From: Datura wrightii
Lineage: Eukaryota > Streptophyta > Magnoliopsida > Solanales > Solanaceae
Reading direction: 5' to 3'
Assembly (NCBI GenBank): GCA_035772735.1
Contig: JASDFA010000007.1
Coordinates: 145,823,001-145,887,000 of the forward strand
Length of the DNA: 64,000 nucleotides
Shown: positions 22,049 to 35,053 of the stretch, piece after piece
Layout of the letters: each line of letters begins with the position of its first letter
Numbering within the stretch: position 1 is the first letter of the stretch
Made by a program: the position numbers and the translations under genes
The notes under the pieces: model-generated
Told to the model about the DNA's origin: nothing
Databases searched by the model: none
What the model saw: the letters and a program-made list of their open reading frames with translations, nothing else

Positions 22049-22053
22049 TTGTT

Positions 22054-22575
22054 ATCCTACTTGCCTTCAGAGTGTGCTGGTCTGATTGTTCCAATTAGAC
22101 ACTATTCAACAGATTTGGTTTTCAGATTGTGCTGGTCTTGCCTGTTTGAATCAGAGTGATATAAATCACTCTGTCGACTTAAAATTAATATGGTAAACTC
22201 TATCAAACACCACAACATGACAGGAACTTTAACGATAAGGGGGCTCGCTTTGCCTGTTAAGAGTAGGTAACCTGTTTGATAATTAGTTCTGCAATATTCT
22301 AATTCGGGGCAACAAGTTCACTATGTAGCTTTCTCTTATTCACATAACAACAACAACTACAACATACTCAGTGTAGTAGCACAAAGTGGGGTCTGGGAAG
22401 TGTAGAGTGTATGCAACCTTACTCCTACCTCAGAGGTAGAGAGGTTGTTTCCGATATACCCTCGACTCAAGCAAGAACCATTCTCTTATTCACATCAACA
22501 GTTAATATAGGAAATATAACAGATAAAATTTAACTGGAATTAGTCTGTCTTTCTTATCATCTACTAGTAATTTTT
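22054..22575. other. 3' flank of receptor-kinase copy 3
   Basis: 22054-22330 is homologous to 9716-9960 behind copy 2. A SINE-like element of the ACAACAACAACT...CCTCAGAGGTAGAGAGG type lies at 22338-22480 and ends with CGATATACCCTCGACTCAAG. Confidence 0.55.
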
Positions 22576-22717
22576 TTATAATCTACTTGAAAGGAAGGAC
22601 TTCTTGATTGCTTGAAGTTTGCTCAAATCAGTGTCTATTGGCATTCTATCTCTTGGTGATGATGCAGAACATGTAAGGCCGATTTCCAAAACTGAGAGTA
22701 AACAGTCTTCCATTATT

Positions 22718-23081
22718 TTTTTCGATGAAGTAAGTTGTGATAAAAGGCATAAGAAGATGCAAGAGTGAATACAAAAAACAGTGGTTATAACTCCAGATGC
22801 TGCAAAAAACAAGTATGAGCTGGAAGTTATGAGCCAAAGACAAACACTCAAGGCTGCTAAGCCACTGAGAGGGAACTGATAAAATCTACAAGGGGAATGA
22901 TATCATTTACAGTGGAAAGGTTACTCCAGCTATAAAGGTTCATCAAACACTTGGATCTAAGTGAGCAGTCAGGAGTTGAAGTCCCATCAAAACATCTTTT
23001 GTTCCTTTCTGTCCATAAACACCAAAAAATGCAAGCTGGGATCATCTGTCAGATCTTCTTGATGGTCTTGTCCACTTTCCA
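22718..23081 (-). mobile_element. 5'-truncated L1-type LINE insertion in exon 2 of copy 3
   Basis: Flanked by a 19 bp perfect target duplication at 22699-22717 and 23082-23100. The minus strand encodes the C-terminal end of an L1 ORF2 (IPACIFWCLWTERNKRCFDG, then WSNLSTVNDIIPLVDF and a stop), followed by a short 3' UTR and a short A run next to the left duplication. This is the signature of target-primed reverse transcription with 5' truncation. Confidence 0.85.
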
Positions 23082-24075
23082 TAAACAGTCTTCCATTATT
23101 CTTGCTTGATCTTGATTAATGTTTTGTTCTTCCTCTGCCAAGAGCAATATAGGGTCTACAATTTCCATGACATGTGCAGGCAAAGCCATTTAAACATACT
23201 TGTGAATATTCAGATTCTCGTTAAACATCGCGTCAGTTGGTCTTCTACAGATAAATAATTCTAGCAACACTATCCCAAAGCTGTAAACATCACCAAGTGT
23301 GGATGCTTGACCACCTGATCTATACTCTGCGAGGTACCAAATCAATTTTCTTTAGGATGATATATGTGTATAAAAAATGTAAATTAGCAACATCATACCT
23401 GTTGGGATGTAACCTATAGAACCCTTTAGTGCTGCAGGACTCTGAGGACTCCGAGAATTGCTTGATGTGTCAAAGAGAAACGTTGCTAATCCAAAGTCTC
23501 CAACATGGGCAGACATATCTTCATCGAGGAGTATGTTGCTTGGCTTTGGATCACAATGAGCTACTGGTGTTTGGCAGTGATTGTGGAGATAGTCAAGTGC
23601 AGAAGCAACATCTATGGTGATGTTTAGTCTGTGGATAAAACTCAGCTTCTTTGTTTGGTGTTTCTGGTCATCATTTTGTGTATGCAACCAATCATGTAGG
23701 TTTCCATTCGTCATGAACTCAAAAACTATGCATTTGAAGTCATTACCTTGGTGATCAATGCTCGAACAAGCAGTCTTCATTCTGAGAAGATTACAAAGCC
23801 TAATAGTACTCAAGGTTCTGCATTCATCCAGGAATCTCCTCAGGGCCCCTCTTTGTTGTAGGTTCAACACTTTCACTGCCATTGTTGTTTTGTCTCCATC
23901 GAAATGGGCTTTGTATACTGAACCAAAACTTCCTGTACCTACCAAGTTAGCCTCAGAGAAGCCATTTGTCCCTCTACGTATTGCTGGATATGTAGTTCTT
24001 GGTATCTGTAATAGTTGCTCATCATTCTAAGGTTGTGCCGTTGCTGAGTTTGTGATAAGCAGCGCAGGAACATAG

Positions 24076-24227
24076 TATTAGTGTATAGCCGAAGGGCTTC
24101 CTACTTTCAGTTAACTTAGGATTGTTAAGTTTAGTTTGAGTATATTTGGTTATTATTTATATTTCAGTTTATTATTTAATTAGGATACTCCAGTTGTCTT
24201 TAACTAAGAATCTATCTTTTTATTGTA
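24076..24227. other. Unrelated filler DNA at a deletion in copy 3
   Basis: Homology to the intact gene stops after GGAACATAG and resumes at ACAATGCCCC, skipping the equivalent of about 6104-6685. The 152 bp between is AT-rich and of unknown origin. It looks like insertion during repair of a double-strand break. Confidence 0.55.
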
Positions 24228-25595
24228 ATTACAATGCCCCAACTCTGGAGGTATGATTCCTTCTAGTCTATTTTCTTCCATGTATAAATTAATTAACCTT
24301 GTCAAGTTACCAATGGAGAGTGGTATCTTCCCCGAAAAAGCATTTCCACTCAAATAGAGGTCTTTCCAGACCGTTAAGTTTACCTATAGCCTCAGGAATA
24401 CTGCCATTGAGACAGTTCCTTTCCATTCCAAGTAGAGTCAAATTAATAAGACTTCCTACTCCAGCAGGAAGAGTACCATGTATCCTATTGTCACCTAGAG
24501 AGAGTATCTCAACTACAGTTGAAAGATTAGTGATTGAGTAAGGCAATTCTCCATTAAAGTAATTGGCTACAGAACTCAGTACTATCAGATTTGTACAATT
24601 GGTTAGGAAATCAAGAAATTTCAAACCCTCATAACTTCCCCTCCCTAGTCTGTTCACCTCAAAGTTGAGCCTAATCAGACTTTTCAGTTTTCCCAAACTA
24701 GTTGGCACATCCCCAATAAGTTTATTTTGGGAAAAATCAATCACGCGTAGCCTAGAAGCATTCGCCAATGAAACAGATACATCCGGTGTGTTGACTGCAC
24801 CAGCAAATACTTCAAGGATTGAAAGAGTGAGGCCTATATTTGCTGGAAGTTGTCCATGCAGCAGATTTTCAGTAACAGAGAAATAGTAGATGGAGGAAAT
24901 ATTGAAAATGGGTGAAGGGATTGTACCAGATAATTCATTTGCATACACTTTAAATACTTCCAAACTCATTAGACGGCCAAGATCCTGAGGTATTGGTCCT
25001 TGTAGACTATTACTAGAAATGTGAAGGTACCTTAAAGATGAAAAATTTCCTATCCAATGTGGGATGCCTCCTGTGAGAGTTTCTCTTAGGTGTTAAGAAG
25101 TTCAGCTTTGACAATGAACTAAGTTGATCCACAATTTTTCCAACAAGACCATTTGCTCGTAAAACAAGTACTCTAATCTCCTTGCAGTAGGATAGATTTG
25201 TAGAGATTTTTCCACTAAAAGAATTGGAACTAAGATTGAGATGTTGCAGCTGCAGCAAGAGACCTATAGCTTGAGGAATTTCACCATGGAAGTTATTGTT
25301 TTCAAGATGTATACCCATTAGGAAGCTGAGATTGCCAATGGATGGCTGTATGGTGCCAACTCAGTTTTCTTGAACTCAAATCAAGAATGGTAACTCTGAC
25401 ATAGGAGGGACTACATGTTACACCAGTCCAGTTGCAGTAATGGAAAGAGTGATTCCAAGAAGCCATGACATGGAGTGGATCCTCTGTTATTCTGCTTTTG
25501 AAGTCTTGTAACGCTAGTTCATCTGTTGATTCCAAACCTGAGATTGCAATGGATAAAACAATAACTGAGAGCTGGAAGTATAACAGAAGCCCCAT

Positions 25596-26535
25596 TGTCT
25601 TGGAAATAGTACAGAAAGAGCAAGTAGGCTAGTTGCTATTCCTTTTCTGAGAAGCTGATTGATTATACAATAGATTTTCAAGACTCTTAATGAGTTATGG
25701 GGTGTCCAACTAACATGTTAAATTCTAATAAATGCTATTTCGTTTGATAACCACTGAGATATCACCATATGACAGCCCTTTTATGTATTACATCAACATT
25801 TGCCCTGTTCATAAATCAAAACAAAATTCTAGATGAACCATATGCCATGTTTTAAAAAGGCATTAGGGGTCTAATGCATGTGGTTTAAACATTGTATGTT
25901 CTAAGTTGAGAGAGTAAGACCCATCTTTTTTTTTTCTTTACATTACAAGGGGTGTGGTGGGACATAGAATCCCACCCTCCCCCCTTAAATTTTTAATTTC
26001 AGTATCCTAAATAGGCTTACTATGCAAAAAATGGGATTAGAGGTTTTAAGTGAGATTTTTTTAGTCAGGAGCACACTTTAAGATGGGCGCGAATTTGAAT
26101 TAATCGGAGTCCCAATGTTATAGTAAAACGCCACTGAATTTTCTTCATGGTTTTTCGTGTTGCAGTAAAGGTTAGTTTCAAGTACTACAAGAAATGTCTA
26201 AACGAAGAGCTTCTATCAAGAAGTATACTATAAGAGAATCAATTCTCTAGCATTATCACAATGATGAACTTGCTATTAAAAAGTATATTACAAACAACGA
26301 ATAAATCAGGTCTTCACGGTGGACTGCTCCAAATAGTTGAAAGAGCAAAGAACAATGAAAAACTTGCTATTAAAAAATATATTATAAATGGCGAATAAAT
26401 CAAATCTTTCACAGTGAACTGCTCTAAAATAGTTGAAAGAGTATAGAATTAATGATTATTTGAATTTACATAAAGAACAATATATACCTCATGATACAAA
26501 ATACATATTTTTCAACGACCCTAATTAACCAAATC
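25596..26535. other. 5' flank of receptor-kinase copy 3
   Basis: 25700-25760 resembles the duplicated promoter units of the intact gene (GTCCAACTAACATG, AATAAATG). At 26220-26450 there is a diverged short duplication (AAAAAGTATATTACAAA and AAAAAATATATTATAAA, each followed by GCGAATAAATCA-like sequence). No gene seen. Confidence 0.45.
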
Positions 26536-27283
26536 TGTTAGAAATATGTTTTGATGGTATGACAAACCTGCTGGAGAACCAGGTCGCTGGCTGCATCTCT
26601 ATCAAGAAATGTCAACCTAGTACTGCTGACAAAAAGCTATGTGCAGACCTGCTGCTGCTGCTGTAACACAGTGGCAGGCCTGCGGCAATGCTTCCACTTA
26701 TCCACTGGACAAAAGACTACCATTTGAAATATATACCTTGTCAACAACATTGTAACTCACTTTTTGCATACAACACAAGTGGGATACTTCCTAACTTGCA
26801 AAAAGGCTGAAGACAAAACGTCAACATTGAAGGACTGTAGCTGATCAAGAGCGTAGCATCTTCTCTAAGTCTAGAGTGTTGAGTTCTTGTCTATTTGTGC
26901 TAAATTTTGTAAGCCTACTTCACGTTCAAGAGTGGGTGTTGTAGGTAACATTTTGAGTTGTATTTTTGTGATTTCTCAGGCTAGAGTTAGCCATCTTGAG
27001 TCTTTGTAGTATAGCTATTGCAAAGTCTTGTAATGTTGATATTGTGAGAAGAGGATGGATTAAGTAGTTGAATCCTTGATTTACTAGGAGTTGTAAATCA
27101 AAACATTGGCCGGTTGTTTAGTGAAGTTTGGAAAATCCTACTAGGGTAGGTCGTGGTTTTACTCTCTTGGGCAAAGAGGTTTCCACGTAAACATCGTGTG
27201 TACTTTATTTTCTGTTTCTGTCTGCGGAACTTAATAAAGAACCTGGTTCTACACTGTTGTTGGTGGACGCACGTAAACTTTCA
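26536..27283 (+). repeat. 5' LTR of the Sirevirus-like element
   Basis: Begins TGTTAGAAATATG and ends ACGTAAACTTTCA (TG...CA). Contains a (CTG)n stretch near 26650. The long unique region fits the Sirevirus-type LTR. Confidence 0.92.
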
Positions 27284-27285
27284 GT

Positions 27286-27297
27286 TGGTATCAGAGC
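27286..27297 (+). other. Primer binding site of the Sirevirus-like element
   Basis: TGGTATCAGAGC starts three bases after the 5' LTR and is complementary to initiator tRNA-Met. Confidence 0.9.
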
Positions 27298-27340
27298 GGG
27301 TTCTTTCTAATCGGTTAACACCTAGAAAGTACCGACTCAA

Positions 27341-29247
27341 ATGGCTGCTCCACCTAATCTCGAAGAAGGACAATCAACTACTCGACCTCCCAGATTTAAT
27401 GGACAGTACTATGGCTGGTGGAAGACAAGGATGCATGATTTCATAATGGCCGAAGACTCAGAACTTTGGGATGTCATTTGCGACGGACCATTTGTGCCTA
27501 TGAAGACTCTGGAAGACGGAACAAAAGTTCCAAAGACTAGAAAGGAGTACATCGATACTGATCGCAAGGCTGTGGAGAAGAATTTTAAGGCAAAAAAATT
27601 CTTGGTGTGTGGAATCGGTCCAGATGAATAATCGTATTTCATCGTGTGAAACAGCAAAGCAAATCTGGGAGACATTGCAAACAGCACATGAAGGGACCAG
27701 TCAAGTAAAGCAGTCAAAGATTGATATGCTTACCACTCAATATGAGCTGTTCAAAATGAAGGAAGGTGAAACTATCCAGGAAATGCATACCGGGTTCACC
27801 TCTATCATCAATGAGCTACACTGCTTAGGTGAAATCATCAAAACTAACAAGCTGGTCAGGAAGATCCTAATGTACTTCCAAGTTCATGGGAGAGCAAGTT
27901 AAATGCAATCACAGAAGCCAAGGATCTTGAAAAATTGAGTATGGATGAGCTGATCGGGAACCTGAAGACATATGAGCTCAAGAAACAACAAGATCTTGAG
28001 AGGAGAGATTCTAAGAAAGAAAAAAACCTTGCCCTGAAGTCAGCAAGAAGTGACTCAAGTGGAGATGAACTTGACATGGCTTACCTGACTCGTCGATTCC
28101 AAAAGATGGTGAGAAAAAGTGGAGGCTTCGCAAAAAAGGGGAGTGCTAGCAAGACCAAAAGGCTAATGACCTGTGTCACAAGTGTGGGAATCCTGGACAC
28201 TTTATTAAGGATTGTCCTATGCACAAACATGATCAATTCAAGGCCAATGCTGAGAAGGCGCAGAAAAGGAACCAAGTGCAGGACAGGTATAAAAGAAGAG
28301 AAGCGGCTAACATGGTGGTAAGGCAAGCCATGGCAGCCTGGGGAGACACATCCAGTGAGTCAGATCAAGGTGGAGAAACTCCTGCAGACACATCTATGTA
28401 TGCTCATGAAGATGGACCCTCAAAATTTGATTCAATTTTTGCTCTCATGGCACAGTCTGACGCTGATGAAAATGATGAGGTAAGCTTTCATGACCTACAG
28501 AAGGATCTCAAAACTCTCTCTAAAAGAGAGTTGAGAGCTCTTGCTGATGTTTTGATAGATGCATACTATGGTGTCGTTAATGAGAAAACCACTCTAAGTA
28601 CTGAGCTGGAATTATCAGAAGAAACTGGAAAGTCACTAGGTTTGGAAATCACTAGACTCAGTGAAGAAATAAGGGAACTGATTAAGGATAAAGTAACCAT
28701 AGAAGATAATCTCATAAAATGCATGGAAAACGAACATAATGGGGAAAGCTCTCTTGCTCAAGCTAAAATTGAACTGGAATGTGAACTTGAAAGGGCTAAA
28801 TTAAGTTTGGTGGCGCAATCTGAGAAGAATATAGCTCTTCATGAGGAACTGATGAGAGTAAAAAATGATCTTGACAAGTCGCTTAGATGGACCAGGTCCT
28901 CCAAGGCTCTTGCTACTGCTAACTCTAGATGTATGCAAACCAGGGAAGGTATTAGGTTTAGACGACCAAGGGCACCTTATGACCCTCATAGTAAATATGT
29001 GTCTAATCCTGATAATTGGCTATGTACTCATTGTGGAGAGAATGGTCATTACAAAGATACATGTGAAGCACGATTAGCTGCTATTAAGAAAAACTTGGAG
29101 CTTGCAAAGGGAATTTCTGATCTTAAAGGAACTGATGCAGTAAGAAGAAAAATCAGTTTACCTGCATGGACTAAAAGAAATCTTATTCATCCTTTTTATA
29201 ATTCTAAGGGACCCAGATTGATATGGGTTCCAAAAATTGATCTCTAA
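27341..29247 (+). pseudogene. Copia gag with two CCHC zinc knuckles, frameshifted
   Basis: Starts at ATG 27341 (MAAPPNLEEGQS, then the PPRFNGQYYGWWKTRM Gag core). The frame is lost at about 27610, 27900 and 28150, so the protein is in four pieces. A first zinc knuckle (CHKCGNPGHFIKDC) lies at 28174-28215. A predicted coiled coil follows (28480-28880). A second knuckle (CTHCGENGHYKDTC) lies at about 29024-29065. The last piece ends in a TAA at 29245-29247, in the same frame as the protease that follows. It may be a late mutation; in an intact relative gag and pol could be one frame. Confidence 0.8.
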
Positions 29248-30833
29248 AATTGCCTGCAGGGAGAGAGAGGGGCAGATGGTCAGAAATGGTTCATTGACAG
29301 TGGCTGCTCAAGGCATATGACGGGAACAATTGAAGAATTTCTCTCTCTCAAGGCTCTCCAAGGAGGCAGTGTGTCCTTCAGTGATGGGAAGAAAGGATAC
29401 ATCCTAGGTGTAGGAAAGGTTGGAAGGAGTGTTGCTCATGCCATTGAGGATGTCTTCTATGTAGAAGGTTTGAAGTACAGTTTGCTAAGCGTCTCACAAA
29501 TCTGTGACAGAGGTAATGAAGTAAGATTTACCTTATCCAGCTGCACAGTCACAAACATCGAATCGCATGAAGTGGTCCTAGTAGCCAAAAGATGGAAGAA
29601 TATTTATGTAGATAAGTTGGGGTTGATTGGTGATAATGATATGAGGTGTCTAAGCACCATGGAGGACAACAGTGAGCTGTGGCACAGACGGCTTGGACAT
29701 GTGAGCTTCTCCATGCTTAACAAATTGATCACCAAGGACTTGGTCCGCCGTCTGCCCAAGCTAAATTTCTCCGACCAAAAGATGTGCAGTGCATGCGTCA
29801 ATGGAAAACAGGTTCGGTCATCTTTTAAGTCCAAGAAAGAGGTAAGTACTTCATCACCTCTTGAGATGCTTCACATGGACCTATGTGGACCAATGAGATG
29901 CGCTAGCAGAGGAGGGAAACGTTACATATATGTAATTATGGATGATTACTCTAGATTCACCTGGACACTGTTCTTAAAATCTAAGGATGAAACGTTTGAA
30001 GTGTTTGTGGTGTTCTCAAAATAGGTGAACTCAAGTATGGAGGTAAAATTGTGAGCATCAGATCCGATCATTGAACTGAGTTTGATAATGCCCTATTTGA
30101 TGGATTTTGCGCTGAAAATGAAATCTCTCATAACTTTTCGGCACCAAGGACTCCACAACAAAATGATGTTGTGGAAAGAAAAAACAGATCACTGGAGGAT
30201 GTGGCCAAAACGATGTTGATTGCAAGTGGAATATCCAAAACTTTTTGGGCTAAGGCTATAAATACTGCATGTTATGTGATTAATAGGTGCCTGATTAGGC
30301 CCCTTTTGGAAAGAACTCCATATGAGCTGCTAAACGGAAGGAAACCCAAGTTGTCGTATCTAAGAGCATTCGGGTGCAAATGTTTTATTCTGAATAATGG
30401 AAGAGAGCCTCTTGGAAAATTTGACGCCAGAAGTGATGAAGGGATATTTGTGGGGTATTCGTCGCAGAGCAAAGCTTATCGTGTTTTTAATAAGCGAACT
30501 TAGTGTGTGGAAGAAAGTGTTCATGTGGTGTTTGATGAATCCAATTTGCTGAATAATGGAACAGATTATGCTGATGACCTTGAAGCCGGAGAGCTACTGA
30601 AAATGCAGGCTGTCACTGGTGAAGGATCGGGTTCGCAAGGAACATCAAGTGACCAAAAGGATGAACATGGAGGAAATGGCTCAAAGTTGCTTGGACAACA
30701 GCAAAATACTCATTCATCTTCACTGAGTAATGCCTCTCATAAGGAATTGGTAACCGGAAGCACTGATCATTCACTGAAAGAGATCTCAAACAATGGAAAT
30801 GATGAGCTACTTGATTCTGCACCTTTGGGATAG
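29248..30833 (+). pseudogene. Copia pol: protease and integrase region, interrupted
   Basis: Protease active site WFIDSGCSRHMTG at about 29284. Integrase zinc-binding HRRLGH...CSAC at about 29683-29796. Catalytic core with Asp in HMDLCGPM and MDDYSRF. The frame stops at 30022-30024, meets a TGA in the SDHxTEFDN stretch, recovers the third acidic residue (VVERKNR, about 30168) and stops again at 30501-30503. A low-complexity linker follows up to a stop at 30831-30833. Confidence 0.8.
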
Positions 30834-32514
30834 CAGGAACACGACGTCTCTACTCCCAGAGTCTCGAACTGGAAGCACAGAGCATCATATCCCCTAGACA
30901 ACATTATATCCTCCTTTGACCAAGGGATCACCACACGTTCTCAAGTTCGTAACATGATTGCTCACTCAGCGTTCTTGTCTCATATAGAACCCAAAAGCAT
31001 CAAAGAGGCCCTGAAGGATTCGGATTGGATTAACGCCATGCAGGATGAGTTAGAACAGTTTGAGAGAAGCCGAGTATGGCACCTGGTTCCCAGACCAGCT
31101 GACAGAACCATCATAGAAACCAGGTGGGTATACAGGAATAAACTTGATGAAAAGGGAAACACAATCAGGAACAAAGCAAGACTAGTGGTTCAAGGATACA
31201 ACCAAGAAGAAGGAATAGATTATGAGGAGACTTTTGCTCCTGTTGCACGCATAGAGGCCATCAGAATACTCATTGCATTCGCTTCTCATATGAAATTCAA
31301 ACTATTTCAAATGGATATGAAGAGTGCCTTTCTGAATGGGCATTTGAAGGAGGAAGTATATGTAAAGCAACCGCCTGGTTTTGAAGATCCCAAATTTCCA
31401 AATCATGTTTACAAATTGGACAAGGCTCTTTACGGGTTGAAGCAGGCTCCACGTGCTTGGTACGAACGGTTGTCAAAATTTCTCCTTAGCAATGGCTTCA
31501 AAAGGGGGAAGATTGACAACACATTATTTTTAAAGAAGAAGGAGAAACATCTGCTTGTTGTGCAGATCTATGTAGATGACATTATTTTTGGATCAACTTC
31601 AACCTCCTTGTGTCAAGACTTTGGAAGGCTTATGAGCAGCGAATTTGAGATGAGCATGATGGGTGAATTAAATTTCTTTCTTGGGCTGCAGATCAAGCAA
31701 CAACTGGATGGAATTACTATAAGTCAAAAGAAGTACATCTCTGAACTACTCAAGAAGTTCGACATGGAATTGGCCAAGCCCATTGACACTCCCCTGGCTA
31801 CTTCAACTCGATTGAACAATGATGAACCTGGTTCCAGTAAATCCATCTATGTACAGAGGCATCATTGGGTCCCTACTATATCTGACTGCCAGCAGACCTG
31901 ATATAGTATTCAGTGTAGGAATGTGTGCTCGATTCCAGTCTAATCCAAAAGAATCTCACTTAAAGGCTGCTAAACGGATTTTGAGATATTTTAAGGGAAC
32001 TTTAGACCTTGTACTCTTCTATCCTTCTGGTGATGATTTCACCTTGGTTGGGTACGCCGATGCTGACTATGCTGGCTTCCTGGTTGATCAAAAGAGTACG
32101 TCTGGAATGGCAGACTTCCTTGGCTCGTCTTTAATCTCATGGGGGACTCGAAAGCAGAACTCAGTTGCACTATCCACTGCTGAAGCTAAATATGTCTCAG
32201 CAGCCTCATGCTGTGCACAATTACTGTGGATCAGACAGCAACTTGAAGATTATGAGATTTGTGTAGATTGTGTGCCGCTCATGTGTGACAACACCAGTGC
32301 CTTGAACATGGCAAAGAATCCGGTCTATCACAAAAGAACCAAGCACATTGATGTACGCCATCATTTCCTCAGAGATAATGTAGAAAAGGGACTTATATGC
32401 ATGCAGTTTTGCAACACGGAGGACCAGGTGGCAGACATTTTCACAAAGGCTCTGGGAAGGGAGCATTTTGAACGAAATCGAATGAAGCTGGGCTTGATTA
32501 GATCCTGTGTGTAG
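30834..32514 (+). pseudogene. Copia pol: reverse transcriptase and RNase H
   Basis: The RT frame covers about 30954-31850 with KARLVVQGY, the MDMKSAFLNG motif, LYGLKQAPRAWYE and the catalytic YVDDIIFG. A frameshift near 31850 moves the reading into the RNase H part (31850-32514: YADADYAG, STAEAKYVS, KHIDVRHHFLRD). Both catalytic cores look conserved in sequence even though the polyprotein is broken. Confidence 0.85.
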
Positions 32515-32987
32515 TTTCAATTTCTGCACTTCCTCTCTCCCTCCTATGGTTAGATCTGGGATGCAGGTATACTGTGCAAATTTGGCAAATGTAGTCTGTC
32601 TAACTTAAATCTATACTGTTACAGGTATGCATGCACGGTGAGGAAGCAAGGTGTAAGGATGTAAACATAATATTCACTGATCAGAAGCTTAAAGCTCTAA
32701 GGGAACTCTTAAGGGACCAAGTCCTCGAACAGGTCAGCCTCTTAGTCATACTCTAAGCTATTTTTAAACATATATTATAGTGTGCCACGTCATTGTGATT
32801 CCCTCCATTCTGACACCGCTTCAACTTCTCTACCTAGTCACATCAGTCAGTTTTGCTACCACACCAGTTCCCTCATAAATGTTTTGCATTCTCTACTTCC
32901 TGCTCATTTCATTCTTCTTGTCCAACGCCTATTCACATCATTCTCTCTTCCTCTTCACTATCTCTCCTGCCCTTCCATTATTGTCAA

Positions 32988-35053
32988 ATGGCCGGTTCTG
33001 CTTCCTCTCCCTCTTCCATCGAAGGATACCCTCTTCCAGATGATCTCATTCTAGATGCCCCCATATCCTCAAATCCTTCTTCTTCCCCAGGGGGCGCTGA
33101 CACTTACGCCTCCCCCAGTACCAAGGTTTCCTCTCCCAAGGCTGTCCCTGTTGCACCTGCTCGTCTATCCCCCGCAGGAAGTGATTCTGCAGGAAAAACT
33201 GCTATTAGTCCTGTGGTAACCAAAGACGGGTCGAACTTTTCTTCTGAAACCCTATTCGAAGGTGCACTGACTGCTTCCAAAGAGGGCACATCAAATATTC
33301 TTCAAAGTGAGGCAGAAATTATTGAGGGTTTTATATCAGCTCTGGGGGCTCGGGAGAAGGATGTCGGAGGGGAGTCTCCATCCGCAGAGGGGTGTCGACC
33401 AGGTTCTATGAGTGATTGTCCTTTTGTTCACACTAGCGGGGAACCTTCCTCTCAAGAAGTTCCACTAACAGTCACTTCTCCAAGATGGGATGGCACACCT
33501 ACTCAGCCAGGCGTAGAGCTCCTGGTCCCTCCGGTACCTTTGGCAACTGCTATGGAAGCTTCCTCACCCCCTGATGATGATGAAGTTTCCATTCATCTGG
33601 TATTTAAGCGAAGGTCACGCTCTGTTTCACGTCCCACTGTTCAGCCGCCCGAGGGAACCTCTGGAGGACCAACTACCAGAGGGTCGTTCAAAAAGTCCTT
33701 GGACCAAATCTTAGCAGAGAGTCGTCAGAACACCTTGAAAAGACGGCGAATTACAAGACAAACTGTGCTTGAGGAGGAATCTCTGTCTTCTCCTATTGTG
33801 GATTTGGAGTGTGGTACTTCATCTCAGTCCATAGGGGAAGCTCTAAAGCTGAGAAAAGGGGTCATGGTGGTGGCGAGCTCTCCAAGAAAGAAAAGAGGAA
33901 AGCAAAGAAACTTGATACCATCGGGAAGGTTGCTGAGGGACCAGGTGCTTCTGTGGTGCGGTCTAAACGAAAGAACATCATAGCCAAGACCTCTAAAGGT
34001 AAACGCCCTATGACAACCCCAGCTGCAGATGATGTTACCGCACGGGTTGCCAACATTAGGAAACAGAAGGTCTTAGGCGGGCGCATCTTTGATCCGGATA
34101 TAGCCGGAATGCAGGGCATGCAGGAACTTATCGAAATTGTTGGTTATCAGGGGTGGGAACATCTGTTTTCTCTTCCCTTGCCCAGCATGTATGAGAGCGA
34201 AGTCACTGAGTTCTATGTTTCTCTGCGTTTCACTGATAATGATGAATTGGTGTTTGCCACTGTTGGGGGCATTGACCTGGAGTTTGATTCAATTTCTCTG
34301 GTAAAGATACTGAATGTGCATACTGCAGGGGAATTTACTGTGAAGGATAAGCATGCAACAAGAGACTTTCGAAAAATGATTGGGAAACTTGACGGGAACC
34401 TGAACAGTGATAGAATGCTCAAGAAGCAGATGAAGCCTATCTATCAGCTGTTGTTTGAGTTTGTGAATAAAGTTGTGCTACCGCGAGCTGAGCGTCGCTC
34501 TGTTGCTGCCCTGGCTGATTTGTTCATCATGGAGGCCTTAAGCTCGTTTCAGCCTATCAGTCTACCGGCTATCATGATTGAGCATATGATCAAAATCGTT
34601 GGTTCCAAGGATGGGAGGCATGGGTTGGCTTATGGGTATCTGCTTACTACTATATTCAAACATTTTGGCGTTCCTCTTGGTCGTGGTACAATGGCCACTC
34701 GTAAACAAATGTTCACTATCAGTACCCTCGAGGAATGCGAATGTGTGTCTAGGCAAAGTGGTGTTGGTGGACAGTCTACCGTCTCGAGCCTTATCGAGGC
34801 TCAGCGACGTGGTACAGAGGAAATCGAACGCCTCACCATGTTGGTTACACAGAAAGATGCTGAAATTGCAGTTCTCAAGGCTTCTCAGTCCAGTACGGGA
34901 CCTGGTGCACTGTTGGATCTCCAGGCGGAGAATGATCGTTTGAAAGGTGAAAATGCTTCCCTTAAGCACCAGGTGGAGGAGTTAACCCGTCAACTGATTT
35001 GTGACCAACGGGCGGCCAATGAACGCATTGACAAACTCCTGGCCAAGTTGTGA
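32988..35053 (+). pseudogene. Extra ORF after pol (Sirevirus env-like position), frameshifted
   Basis: The first segment starts at ATG 32988 and is rich in Ser, Pro and Gly. A frameshift between about 33860 and 33900 moves the reading into the second segment, which runs to TGA at 35051-35053. The second segment has a basic Lys/Arg-rich stretch, then a globular part that I recognise as the putative plant transposon protein domain, then a C-terminal coiled coil (about 34800-35050). I see no signal peptide or convincing membrane span, so an envelope function is not supported by the sequence. The role is unknown. Confidence 0.65.

Larger units (their letters stand above)
22576..25595 (-). pseudogene. 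Receptor-kinase copy 3, LRR-XII pseudogene
   Basis: Recognisable from signal peptide (MGLLLYFQLSVIVLSIA at 25595) to C-terminus (22576), but broken many times. Breaks seen: frameshifts at about 25090, 25360 and 24360; a deletion of about 580 bp (last LRRs to transmembrane) filled with 152 bp of unrelated DNA at 24076-24227; a TAG for Trp at 24027-24029; a TAA for Ser at 23190-23192 in exon 2; and a LINE insertion in exon 2 (22718-23081). The catalytic loop reads HCDPKPSN, so the Asp that copy 2 lost is still there. It shares the intron after GYIPT (about 23325-23397). It cannot make a full receptor. Confidence 0.9.
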
